Source: Basidiobolus meristosporus CBS 931.73 (taxonomy: Eukaryota; Basidiobolomycota; Basidiobolomycetes; Basidiobolales; Basidiobolaceae). Taken from it: a stretch of DNA of 64,000 nucleotides. Shown here in pieces: positions 1-9,469 of this stretch. The translations under genes were made by a program, and so were the position numbers. The stretch spans positions 1 to 64,000 of the forward strand of contig MCFE01000278.1 in assembly GCA_002104905.1 (NCBI GenBank). The letters run 5' to 3'. The notes below the pieces were generated by a model. The model was not told the origin of the DNA and did not search any database. It worked only from the letters and a program-made list of their open reading frames with translations. Each line of letters opens with the position of its first letter. Position 1 is the first letter of the stretch.

Positions 1-3
1 CGC

Positions 4-470
4 TGTACTCCATCTGTGGCAGGGTAAAGTTTGCAATAGATAAGTGCATGTGTCTTGCAAGAAAAGCATCGCCATCGAAGCTATCATGGTAGCAGCATAG
101 ATTAAAGCGTAACACAAATAAAGTGAACAGGCACATTTGGCTTGTTTCTTGACAAATAACTAATTGAAAACGCGTGTACTACAACAAGAAATTCCAAGGC
201 AGCCTCAACTATCCCAAGCACTATCCACTCAATATCCCCAACTCTTGGCAAACAGCTAATCAATTTATTCTCGCCTGTACTGTGCTGTACACCCCATGAC
301 AGTCGTATTGTTCACCAATCAGCGACAACCCTAGGTTCTTGTAATAACAGGTTAATTTAATAAGCCTGCCCAAAGCTTGATTGTGGTGGCTGCTCTCCAG
401 TTGCGGCAGGGTCAGATCAGCAATATATTTAAGCATGTGTATAGCAAGAAAACAACACTACCAAAGGACA
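4..470. repeat. diverged direct repeat pair upstream of gene A
   Basis: Two stretches, about 4-70 and 385-470, share a mixed pattern: a CTCCA...GGCAGGGT core, then GCAATA, then GCATGTGT and GCAAGAAAA in the same order and similar spacing. They look like a diverged direct duplication with a period near 380 bp. No ORF in 1-900 looks like a real gene. The repeat may be a duplicated upstream region of the gene A locus, but that is inference. Confidence 0.45.
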
Positions 471-887
471 ATACCTTCCAGGCAATGACAGGACTATCGT
501 AAGAGATACTTGCCTTAAAGATGTAACAAAGATACCAAGCTCACAGGACAAAGTACCATCCAGAAAAGCTACACTGATACAAAGGGAGTACCAAAACCCA
601 TTGAAATTGACCGAAATCACCTTGGAGCTATCGACGGTAATGTTTAGGCTCATTAGTGAACAATTACCAAAGTCCTTACCAATATGGATAGCTATTGCAA
701 AAACTGAGAGAATTGTGAATGATATTAAGGGTATCATTGACCAGATCGCCCTCATTCTTTACACTTTGAAGTGCAGCCTATACTGTGTAGCCTTGGTACG
801 AAGGGCGAAAGTAGCAAAGGTTAAATCAATCTAGCTTGCATAAAGCTAGCGCTATAAACGAAGCCTAATTGAGTGGGATCGAGGTGA

Positions 888-894
888 TATAAAT
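888..894 (+). promoter_or_regulatory. TATA box of gene A
   Basis: TATAAAT lies 14 bp before an upstream ATG (908) and 35 bp before a second in-frame ATG (929). Transcription normally starts some 30 bp or more downstream of a TATA box, so the mRNA probably excludes the 908 ATG. This favours translation from 929. Confidence 0.5.
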
Positions 895-928
895 CGGCAA
901 AATTTGCATGAGACTCCACCAGCCAGTC

Positions 929-1453
929 ATGCAGCTTTCCTTCCTCTTGCTAGTTTCCGCCATCGCTTCGTTGCATGCAATTTCCGCTACCCCACTCGGT
1001 GAATCCCAGGTGGGCTACACCAATGAGCCATGTGTTGGACAACAGGGTGCTTGTTATCAGGACACTTCGGCCCCCAGTCAAGAATACCAGCCATCAACTG
1101 AGGAGGGGGATGATTCGGAGATGAGTGAGCCAATGCAGACAAGCGAGACTTTGGGTGAGCAGCCAGGATTCTCTGGGTTGCAAGGGTTCGATATTTCAAA
1201 TTTACAACCATCCAAAGCCTTGTTGGACAACATCAATGGCCATTCCTCCAGTAAAGCCAATGCCCTGTCCAACTCAAACCAGTTCGACCAAGCGCAAGTC
1301 ATCGACCAAACCCTCTACCAGCCCAAGCAACAACAGCCACAAATTATCATCAATCAGCCAGCAGCGCGTGCGCTTAGAGGTGGGTACAAGAAGTACAAGA
1401 GATCTGCTCGTCGCCACTTCAAAGTTAGATATTTCAGTGGAAACAGACATTAA
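929..1453 (+). CDS. gene A: small secreted protein with acidic centre and cationic C-terminal tail
   Basis: The preferred start is the ATG at 929, giving about 174 residues. It directly begins a good signal peptide (MQLSFLLLVSAIASLHA) and agrees with the TATA box; an in-frame ATG at 908 would add seven residues in front. After the signal there are only two cysteines (CVGQQGAC, near residues 34-41), then a Glu/Ser/Gln-rich middle with an acidic stretch (EEGDDSEMSE), and from about residue 146 a strongly basic tail with a YKRSA core and a final SGNRH. The ALRGG and KR sites could be processing sites for a released cationic peptide; this is inference. AATAAA at about 1477 serves as poly(A) signal. 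Gene B follows 353 bp downstream on the same strand. No known family is recognised; a secreted effector or antimicrobial-type role is possible but unproven. Confidence 0.72.
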   Translation: MQLSFLLLVSAIASLHAISATPLGESQVGYTNEPCVGQQGACYQDTSAPSQEYQPSTEEGDDSEMSEPMQTSETLGEQPGFSGLQGFDISNLQPSKALLDNINGHSSSKANALSNSNQFDQAQVIDQTLYQPKQQQPQIIINQPAARALRGGYKKYKRSARRHFKVRYFSGNRH

Positions 1454-1740
1454 GTCTAGTGAAAGTAAATTTACGAAATAAAATGAGCAACATATTACTC
1501 GGTATACTGATGATGTACAGTACTCAAGAATTTGCTGATATGCACACACGGAAACAGTGGCATTTATCGTTGTACACAATGACATTGTGAGTATTGAAGA
1601 GAAGTATGGGCAGCGGTGATAGAGCCATATAAATATACAGAGGCTGTCATTCCAGTGCATGTGTTTTATATGTTACAGGCTTCCTCAATAAAGTCTATAG
1701 AATGTAACAAGACTCACTTTATGCCCTCGACTTAACCTTA

Positions 1741-1770
1741 TTATATAGCCTCCCATGCTATATAGCGGCC
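1741..1770 (+). promoter_or_regulatory. TATA-rich core promoter of gene B
   Basis: TATATAG occurs twice (about 1742 and 1759), 40-65 bp before the gene B ATG. A TATA motif is also kept upstream of the inverted B copy at about 11930-11940, which supports a conserved core promoter. Confidence 0.5.
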
Positions 1771-1805
1771 TATGCAACTAACTTATTTCTCAGCTATTCT
1801 TCAGC

Positions 1806-2303
1806 ATGCGCTCTACTACCGTAGCAGTGATTCTAGGCCTTGCCGCTCTTCAAGTTGCCGTTGCTGCCCCAATCGGCTGTTCTTCTCCATGCACTCGCGA
1901 GTATAGAAGGGTGCATTATCGCAGCTTACCATGTGCACAGTATGTGAGCGATTGCTACCAAAACGCTCGAGTTTTGCCTGTCGTCAAGACGACGAATGTC
2001 CAATCCCCGTTATTGCGCCAGGTTTTCACCACGGTGACCAGAAAGCGCGATAACCTGAACATTGCCAACGCCAACAGCAATAAAGGCTTCAATGTGAAGT
2101 ATCAAGCAGGACCCAGTGTCGAACTGGAGGGTGGGGCCAACGCATTAGAATATGCCAAACAAAAGGGAGCGGAGCACCTGGAAGATGGCTCTTTCTCTCC
2201 CTACGTTCTGATGCAACCCACTCAAGATGTACAATACACAGCTCCTGTGGCAGAAATGCAATGCGTAGAAGATTGTCCAGAGCAAAATGTTCAATACAAT
2301 TAG
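1806..2303 (+). CDS. gene B: small secreted protein with six cysteines
   Basis: The protein has 165 residues. A clear signal peptide (MRSTTVAVILGLAALQVAVA) is followed by six cysteines: four near the mature N-terminus (GCSSPC, LPC, SDC) and two at the C-terminus (QCVEDC). This pattern could form three disulfides linking the two ends of the protein. Between them lies a cysteine-free region of about 100 residues holding the motif VLPVVKT.NVQSPLLRQVF, which is kept in the other copies in this window. AATAAA at about 2366 is a likely poly(A) signal. The reading frame is intact and CpG-rich, unlike the decayed copy at 6039. No family is recognised. Repeated local copying with gene A suggests a secreted-protein cluster, for example effectors, but function cannot be read from sequence alone. 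Confidence 0.75.
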   Translation: MRSTTVAVILGLAALQVAVAAPIGCSSPCTREYRRVHYRSLPCAQYVSDCYQNARVLPVVKTTNVQSPLLRQVFTTVTRKRDNLNIANANSNKGFNVKYQAGPSVELEGGANALEYAKQKGAEHLEDGSFSPYVLMQPTQDVQYTAPVAEMQCVEDCPEQNVQYN

Positions 2304-2708
2304 TGCGGTGACAATGCTTCAAATGTAGGTAGCTATCACCACACTATTACTGAAAATCTCCAATCAATAAAATTGAAATGACATTCTTATATTTGCTGTT
2401 ACTTGTGATTATCATTAACTGTACCTCCAGCGCTTTTTACTGGAACATTCTTGTATCATGATTAGAATTGCGGGCATCAGTATTCGATATTCGCTTACGT
2501 ACCAAAATACGGACCCTCGGTCTTTAGCAATGCTGCCTTCCACCGAAAAGTATGCTATTAGAGAGAATATTTGGTAGTGTTGCCGGATTGATCTTGGTCA
2601 CACAAACATTCGAGATTGTCAGACTGCTCAGTGACTGTTAGCATTGTGATATTTCCTCTTATGGTGACTGTAGTCATTTTTGTGCAAGCTTTAGAAATAG
2701 AATAAAAG
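2304..2708. other. intergenic, no gene seen
   Basis: Apart from the gene B poly(A) signal near 2366 and an oligo-T run that terminates the neighbouring tRNA relic, no ORF or repeat could be supported here. Confidence 0.5.
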
Positions 2709-2770
2709 TGATGAGCCTCCGAAGAGACTGCGACCTGAACGCAGCGCCTTAGACCACTCGGCTACCTCAC
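2709..2770 (-). pseudogene. tRNA-Leu(CAG) relic lacking the T arm
   Basis: Read on the minus strand, the sequence carries a leucine-type D arm with a good A box (TAGCCGAGTGG, then TCTAAGGCGC), an anticodon stem CTGCG/CGCAG enclosing TTCAGGT (anticodon CAG) and a long variable arm (TCTCTTCGGAGGC). The expected T arm with the B box (GGTTCGAATCC) is absent: the variable arm runs straight into TCATCA. CTTTTATT follows as a Pol III terminator. The molecule would be about 62 nt instead of roughly 82. Without a B box it should not recruit TFIIIC normally, so it is best called a pseudogene produced by a small internal deletion. Confidence 0.75.
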
Positions 2771-2780
2771 TAGCTTGTAC

Positions 2781-3072
2781 TGTTACGATTTAAATCCTAC
2801 CTAGTCACTATTGGTCACTTGAACACTACTGATCAAACACCTTGAATTGCACACTGACGATCAATCACACTCGGTGATACACACATTATTTAATACATCT
2901 TGGACCCTCCTTTTGGAAGCTTGCTCTACGTTGTAGGAAGCTCTCCTCCCGAGAATATCTCTATATAAGCCCCTCTAAACACTATCAATAAAGCATCAAC
3001 TTTTCACCGGTTCATCAATCATTCAGATAACCCTCTCCGATTCTTATTGAATATTCTCCGATCCTTCTAACA
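2781..3072 (+). repeat. Ty3-type LTR (292 bp) beside the tRNA relic
   Basis: The ends are TGTTA...TAACA, a perfect 5-bp terminal inversion. A TATATAAG promoter (about 2965) and AATAAA (about 2989) are in the order expected of an LTR. The LTR starts 10 bp upstream of the mature tRNA 5' end. Ten bases directly after it (3073-3082, CTAGGTAGGA) are the exact complement of 2795-2804 inside the LTR. A diverged fragment of the same LTR lies at 11191-11300. Unlike the body that follows, this LTR keeps about eight CpG sites. Confidence 0.72.
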
Positions 3073-4270
3073 CTAGGTAGGAAAATGAATACAAAGACCC
3101 CAAACCCTAGTAGAAGCTATGGAACTAGCAGAAAGATATGATGCTGTTCACTTCAGAAGAGCTGTTGGCCACCAAATCTACAACTCAAGAACCACTACAG
3201 ACTTCAAAACCAATAACCACACACATATTGTTGGTCAACCAAACACTGAACAAGGCTCACACTACCATCATAAACTGGAGCCTGTGGACCTAGATGCTCT
3301 GCAGAGCACACTAAGACCTTCTAAAGAGGAATGCCTCTATCTTGGACTATGCTCTTATCGGAAGGAACAGGGGCATGAAGTCAATGAATGCCCAAAGAGG
3401 CCTTACAAAGAGTGTTCCAGCTCTCTACTAAGGAGGAAGAGCACACAGTCAGCCTTGTTAAGGAGTATCAGAAGATTAAGAATTTATACACTACCCCAAA
3501 GATGCTGAAGCTCCCAGGGACTCTCAACCACAACCAGTGTGTCTCTGTATTTATTGACAGTGGAGCTACTGACATTTATACTTCAGGGGATGTTGATAAT
3601 CAGATGAAGCTACATGCAATACCTTGCCCCCAATTCACATTCTCTGTGACACCAAGGAATCTATTAGAGTACACAGCAGGACTGAACCCTTGACTGGATG
3701 GGGGACTTCCAAGACACCACATCCCCAATTATCATACCCAAAGCCACTTTACAATTAAAGTGGGACAAACTTGGCTTAGAGAGTACAATCCTGACATAAG
3801 CTGGCCAACACAGGAAGCTGTGATCAGCAAGTATGATGCACCATATCATCTGTAACCCAAACCAACCAGGGACAAAGGCAACACACCAGAACACACCATA
3901 TCAAAAAAACAGTTTGCCCACACTATCAGACAGAATCTCAAACTGTTGCACATGATAGCCTTTGCCAAAATCCAAGGGACCACAGAAGTGACAAATGACA
4001 GGTGCAAGATCTTGTAAGCAGAGTGTCAAGAGGTTTTTCCCAAGGAAATCCCTGAGCTACCCCCAAGCAGAGAGATGATCATGCCATATAAGTCACAGAT
4101 GACAAACCAAGAAACAGAACACCATATCAGCTTTCACCAAGGGAAATGGAGACTTTGAAGGAAACTCTCAAGGACTACCTTGCTAAAGGCTGAATATGAC
4201 CCAGTAAATCTCCATTGGGAGCTCCAGTACTCTATGCTTTGAAGAAGAAGGGAAAACTATGGTTCAGCAT
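3073..4270 (+). pseudogene. decayed Ty3/gypsy gag-protease-RT front
   Basis: Pieces in different frames give the usual order. A zinc-knuckle relic lies near 3330-3393 (first Cys pair damaged, then a GHEVNEC end). An aspartic-protease active site (FIDSGATD) lies near 3550. The start of a reverse transcriptase with PSREM and KSPLGAPVLY-type motifs covers about 4050-4270. Stops and frameshifts are many and CpG is almost absent. The RT frame is cut at 4270 by a family-A LTR and resumes near 5345, so this is one element disrupted by a later insertion. It is probably the body of the LTR at 2781. Confidence 0.72.
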
Positions 4271-5340
4271 TGTAGTGGGGTCTCAGTGACACCCATTGAC
4301 AGGTGTGCTCAATCCCATATTCTCTACTTCCCTATTTCTCTATTACCCTTATTTTAGTTTTATCACATTTATCTTATCTGATCTGCACTCTCCCATAAGC
4401 TGGCTGATGCAATACCTGCTTATTTATTGCATAGGTTATCTCTCACTTTATGTCAGATTACTAGATGTGAGTGCTTTTGTATTGGGCAAGTACCCTCCCC
4501 AGGGCCTGTGATATATGATTAAATTGCGTCACCATCCCTACCATTTTCATTCCATGTATGGTATCCCTATGTTGCACAGGTCAAAGAATACTGATCCTTG
4601 ATTGGTTTGGTGTGCTGTACCCTTTAGAACCTTGTGGCATCTACTTTGAACATTCTTAGCTCATTCTGATGTCATTGGGATTTCTATTGATCTCTGGAAC
4701 CTTCTGGAACACCATGATCAGTAATCCCTAAGCCAGTGAGAAAAGTACATAAAGGAGGCAGTCCCTCAACAATAAATCATCATCTCTTTTATCCATATAC
4801 AGACTTGTTGATTAGTGTGATCACTGATACCTGCTGTTACCTGAATTTCCAATCCCAGACCACAGGAAACTCCCAGGAAACCATGCTGACAGCCAACTGA
4901 CCCTGGATGCACTACTTGTGAGGAATACTTAGCATGGGTATCTTTTATTATGCTTTATTGTTTCCCAAATTTGTTCTTGTACAAGCAAATATACTTGCTG
5001 CCTTTGTAACTATTGACAACAGCCTAGCACTCTTATCAAGTCCCTGCTGGTGGAGCTTACAGTTGTTTTGACTTTGGAAGCTTTTGTACATAGTCATTTC
5101 AAAGGACACTGAACTCCGCATATACTTTTGTTAAGACACCAACTAAGTTGGGGATTTTAGCTCAATAGTTTTCCCTTGACAAGCTTGTGGGTTTATTCCC
5201 CTTCACATTAGAGTAGAAATAGAACCCAAGTCTTCCTAGCAAGCTTTTGCCAGAGGTTATTGCACCTAGTGAATACCCCACTCACAAAACACTTGAGAAG
5301 CATTGGACATATCTCTCCCTTGGACTTAAACACCACCGCA
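4271..5340 (+). repeat. family-A solo LTR (about 1,070 bp) inside the RT relic
   Basis: Termini TGTAGTGGGG and CACCACCGCA form an imperfect inverted repeat ending TG...CA. Flanking AGCAT (left) and AGGAT (right) look like a 5-bp target duplication with one change. The interrupted RT reading (..FSI then DFRALN..) rejoins across it. The same unit recurs at 26874-27708, 27713-28718 and 35631-36698 on the minus strand and in part at 29518-29927. Its last 250 bp resemble the leader between LTR and gag of the chromovirus at 45340-45600, so the families are related. Confidence 0.68.
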
Positions 5341-5632
5341 GGATAGACTTCAGGGCCCTAAATGCAATGCTGCCAGAAACTCCTACCCAATACCAAGAAC
5401 TGACACCCTCTTTGACCAACTGGGAAAGGCAGATACTCTGTAAAACAGACTTGTCATCTGGATATCATCAAGTCAGAATTAAGCTTGAAGACACCTCTAA
5501 GACAGCATTCAACAATAGATGTATTCATTATGAGTTTGTTGGGATGATCTTTGGCCTAACAAATGCCCCAGTAACATCTCTGACACGCATAAATAGCATC
5601 CTGGAACCATACTTGGAGAAATTTGAGATTCA
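5341..5632 (+). pseudogene. reverse transcriptase fragment, continuation of the 3073 relic
   Basis: The frame reads IDFRALN, then KTDLSSGYHQVRI and KTAFNN...YEFVGMIFGLTNAP, all standard Ty3/gypsy RT blocks, though the YxDD catalytic box is not reached. The RT text stops abruptly at about 5632 and continues in frame into a copy of the gene A tail, making an open chimeric reading frame (5247-5795). The junction is a deletion or recombination breakpoint. Confidence 0.7.
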
Positions 5633-5715
5633 CAGTGCGGTAAAGAAGTATAAGAAATCTGCTTGTTGCCCATTAAGGCTCAGTATTTCAGAGCAAACAG
5701 ATACTAGCATTAGTA
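5633..5715 (+). pseudogene. decayed copy of the gene A C-terminal tail
   Basis: It aligns with gene A 1380-1455: the KKYKRSA core reads KKYKKSA, followed by changed residues. GCTCGTCGCC of gene A has become GCTTGTTGCC, two CpG-to-TpG changes. The spacing from here to the following gene B copy (about 330 bp) matches that of the intact A-B pair (353 bp), so this is the remnant of a direct duplication of the A-B cassette. Confidence 0.68.
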
Positions 5716-6038
5716 CTAACATGCTCCCAAAAATTAAGGCAAAAGCCATACAATTATATACACAGAGCTTGATCATGGCAAGTTTCATAAAATAATGGAA
5801 GAAATATGAAAGAATTGGAACTATATATATGTGTGAGGGAAATGCAGATTACTTATGGATCCCAAACGATTGTTAGGAGTGTGCATGCAGGAATGCAACA
5901 GCATAGCAATAATGTGAGTAATGACCTCATAAGTCAACAGAAGGTGGCATATAAGTTACATTATAGCAACTTGACCAGCCACACCACTTTGTATACCATA
6001 TAACAGCCCACAAGTATGTTATTTAGCTGTTTCCCTAC

Positions 6039-6500
6039 ATGCACTTTAATACTGTAGTAGTGATTCCAGACCTTGCTGCTCTTCCAGTTGCCACTGCTGC
6101 CCTAATTTGCAGTACTTCTCCCAGAACTTGCAAGTATATAAGGGTTCATCAGTGCAGTTTACCATGTGTACAAGATGCAAATGATTGCTGCCATATCAGT
6201 TGAGTTTTTCTTGTTTTTATGATGCCCAAAGTCAAATTCCCAATATTGCACCAGGCTTTGACCATGGTGACCAAAAAACACAATAACCTGAGCATTACAA
6301 ATGCCTACAGAAATAAGGGCTTCAGCATCAGGTATCAAGCAGGGCCTAGTCTCAAACTGGAGGGTGGGGCCAACTCTATTGAATATGCCAAGCAAAAGGG
6401 AGTGGAACATCCAGACAGTTGCTCTTTACATCCCTATATTCTGATGCAGTCCACCCAAGATGTAAAACACAAAACCCCTGTAGTGGGGACAGAACAATAA
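6039..6500 (+). pseudogene. decayed copy of gene B
   Basis: It begins with an ATG and a damaged signal-peptide region, keeps most N-terminal cysteines, then meets TGA where gene B has the codon CGA (NAR-VLPVVK). A frame disturbance follows. The C-terminal half is open from 6219 to 6500 with YQAGPS and LEGGAN.IEYAKQKG preserved, and AATAAA follows near 6534. Almost all CpG sites of gene B are TpG or CpA here (for example ACTCGCGAG to ACTTGCAAG). The copy is dead, and the damage is mostly CpG transitions. Confidence 0.8.
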
Positions 6501-6589
6501 ATTGATAGACTAAGTGCTCCAACCTCTCTGCATCAATAAAAACTAAATTAAATGCAAACATAATGCATCTTCATAAAATTAAGCTTGAT

Positions 6590-7660
6590 CATCACCATTG
6601 TGAAGAATGGGGCTGAAACCAGAAAAGTTTAGTCTTATAGATTGAAAAACTGCTGCCCTCATCATATCTCAACACACCTCTCCATCATAACACTTACCTC
6701 ACTAAGTTCTCTGGTATCTCAATGAACTGATTTTGCTAGAGATGCCCCATGTACAACTTGGTTATTGGCATTGCCTATTGCTGAAGAGCAAATGCATTGC
6801 TTGTAGTGGAATGTTTTAGCTCCAATTGATTAGCACTATCACAAATATCTCCAGCTTTTGACTAATTCTGTATCCTGACAAATGGCTTATAGCCTGCCAG
6901 GTTTGATGCAATTGAATGCTAATTTCTGTATATTCTCTCTGTGGAAAGATGATGCTCTTAGTATTGGTGTATAGACCTCATCAATGTGCATAAATTATTG
7001 AGTAGATCCCTGGGGTCTCACACTTTCAGGAGCACCCTCATCCTTTGTGCCAGGAAATGCTGCCTATCTTGCTGTTGGCTGGGATATATCCATTGCAGAT
7101 AATAATACACACTTTGATATGAAAATCATTGATCAATATCCTGCTGAATAGCATATAAAACTCATCTAGCAAAGGTATAGCTAGGTATCCAACTTTGTCA
7201 GTGAGTGAGGTCCAGATATCTGTGGGACTACCATCCAATTTCTGCTAAGATACTACAAGATTGGTGGCAGACTAATGTTGATGAGAATCAGTGGCAAGAT
7301 GGACTTACTGGTTGAGTACTTGTTTAATGGGATTCAAACTAGTGAAAGGCAATGGTATATCATAAATACCTTTAGGGTAGCCCCTGCTTCTTAGTTATTT
7401 GCATTTTTGCCATCAAATAAACTGGGATGGCTGCCACTTCATGGATACTGGTGGACAATGAGTACTTTTGAGTGGACTCTGTATGCAAAAGATGCAGCAA
7501 CCACTTTTGCTATACACATGCTGATTCAAAGACAATGATGCACTCTTTTAGTTTCACTCACAAGAAGCACTTATTGAGATGTTGTCAGCTTTGACCTCAG
7601 CAATTACATATGCACAAGTGTCACTGTACAGTCAGTCCTCATCATATGTAGCTTTCTTGT
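6590..7660 (-). pseudogene. Plavaka-like transposase fragment
   Basis: Read on the minus strand this matches the central transposase region of the better copies at 22113-24875 and 41246-41800: the GDTPAISKIAGFSRHN-type segment, the segment with TEVSMQL, and the following segment before the C-terminal domain. It is full of stops and indels, so no ORF survives. It holds no partner gene and no recognisable terminal repeat. Confidence 0.62.
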
Positions 7661-8130
7661 TAACTGGTGACTATGGTATATGCATATAGTGTAGATCTAC
7701 TTGAATCATGTTTATCAGGCCCTATCAATATGCTTATCAGTCCAGTGTTCAATAAACTGCTGAATATTTTACATAGGTGAGGCTAAATAATGTGATAATG
7801 TAATCCATAATAGTTGAAAATACACAGGAGGGAACAGTAAAGGTAGCTTAAGCAGATGATAAGAAATACCAAAGCATTATACTAAATAACCTTAACATCA
7901 TAACTCCTAGCCCCTACATTTAATCTTATATACTAATATTTGACAAAATGAGCCATCAAGTAGAGTGACATCTATCTGCAGCTCAAGCTTCTGGGGAGCT
8001 GGTTGGTTGAAGGCTTGAGTAGCAAGTCCCTGCTGCTGATTTTGATCCATGTTGAGTATCAACACTGGCATTGGGGAATGCATAAGGCTGACAACAGAGC
8101 AATGTAAACAAAGCACACTGAAGCAGTCAG
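7661..8130. other. CpG-poor unassigned sequence
   Basis: A short minus-strand ORF (7907-8116) contains a Gln-rich stretch (MDQNQQQG) of the kind that opens some gag proteins, but nothing else supports it. The CpG-poor character ends sharply at about 8130. Confidence 0.35.
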
Positions 8131-9179
8131 AGGTTGGAAAATCTCAGTAGATGGTCATTGGTAGCCACTAAAACAAAGTTTGATAGTCTACATAGTCTCT
8201 TGCAATTTGAAGCATGCGTAAATTTAAGCATGCAGTTATAGATTTTAATTTTTAATGCAAGAAAACCGAAATCATAATCAAATATTGTGCAATCAAAATT
8301 AGAGGCATTTTTTGTCTCGATGCTTAACAATTTTCAATGCGGAATTGGAACGATATAGATTGATATTTTGATTTGATTTTTGAATGATTGTTGGGTAACA
8401 ACAAGCTGCCAGAATGCGCAAACCGTCCTTTAGTGTACTGGGAATGTACTATATACATAGTCCTGTGAAGTACAGTTGCAAAGATACCAAGCTGCAGATG
8501 CTTATAAGGAAGAAGTTGAGAAAAATTTTCGATCGTTTAGTGGCCAAACCACATAATAGTAGAAGAGATGAAATTAACTGTGTTGTATATAGTGCTCTGG
8601 ACTTCAAACATTGACATTAAAATAATTGACTACGCAAGAACATTGCCATTCCAGTATGCACGCTTCAAACCCCTGCTTGAGAAGTCGTAATATGAGCCGA
8701 TTTGCGTGCCCCATGCCAATAACAATTTCATATGTTGCACTTATCCAGAAGTCATATTTACGGCAATTAAACTCCCAATGTTGATACATTTCTGTTACAT
8801 TTTGCTACAATTAGTACATATATATCGCTAGGTCTTACGGGCATCCTCCAGTAGGGGCACACATGTTCTCCGAATATGGTGATTGATACACAACGATGAT
8901 TGGACTTCTCTAGTTCACTCTTGCAACCAACCAAATATGGAGTGCCCCTATTCCTTTGGTGTCAGTCGCCGTGAGGTATCGTCATATGCCAATTCTTTGA
9001 GCTGATACACTATGTCTGCCGTGGATTGATAATCTATGAGATTGTGAGAGTAGGGTAGCTGTGCAAAAGCGTTTATTTGTTTTACCTACTCAATGTTCTC
9101 AGCTTAGGTTGATTTATCTGTTAGGCGCAATTGTCAGCACAATGAGGGTATTGAATACTTTGTTCTTTCACGCATTGTG
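8131..9179. other. CpG-bearing stretch without a supported gene
   Basis: CpG returns (GCATGCG, ACCGAAATC, GTCTCGATG) but no convincing ORF or repeat could be supported. A 66-codon plus-strand ORF at 8414-8614 has no features that make it credible. Confidence 0.4.
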
Positions 9180-9303
9180 TCTCTACTACTAGGATAGTGT
9201 ACTGTACATCTTGGGTGGGCTGCATCAGAACGTAGGGAGAGAAAGAACTATAGTCCTTTTGCTTGGCATATTCTAATGCGTTGCCTCGACCCTCCAATTG
9301 CTA
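9180..9303 (-). pseudogene. fragment of gene B (3' end), inverted
   Basis: The reverse complement aligns with gene B from its LEGG...NALEYAKQKG segment to YVLMQPTQDVQYT, with an internal loss of about 20 bp. CpG sites are retained (GTCGAGGCAACGC, CTACGTTCTG). Together with the A fragment at 9470-9959 it forms an inverted, broken copy of the A-B cassette in the correct order. Confidence 0.72.
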
Positions 9304-9469
9304 TTATATATTTCATGGATTAATCAGGTCATTACTCACACAATTACTATGCTTTTTATTTTGCATTCCCTTCACTCATGCCCACAGTTTCTTATTTTTA
9401 CTCATTTCTTCCATTATTTTGTGGAACTCTCCATGATTTTCTGGAGCATACTAGTGCTAATCCTAGTAT

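Noticed and set aside
429-834. Overlapping ORFs of 108 and 77 codons upstream of gene A
   Set aside because: No signal, domain or coding-like composition; the two overlap on opposite strands in a diverged direct repeat.
1360-1380. RALR in gene A resembling an oomycete RxLR effector motif
   Set aside because: It sits near the C-terminus; RxLR motifs lie just after the signal peptide, and the rest of the window is fungal.
3090-8130. Classical RIP as the cause of the A+T-rich decay
   Set aside because: Changes concentrate at CpG rather than CpA, and comparable duplicates in the island are spared. RIP with CpG preference cannot be fully excluded.
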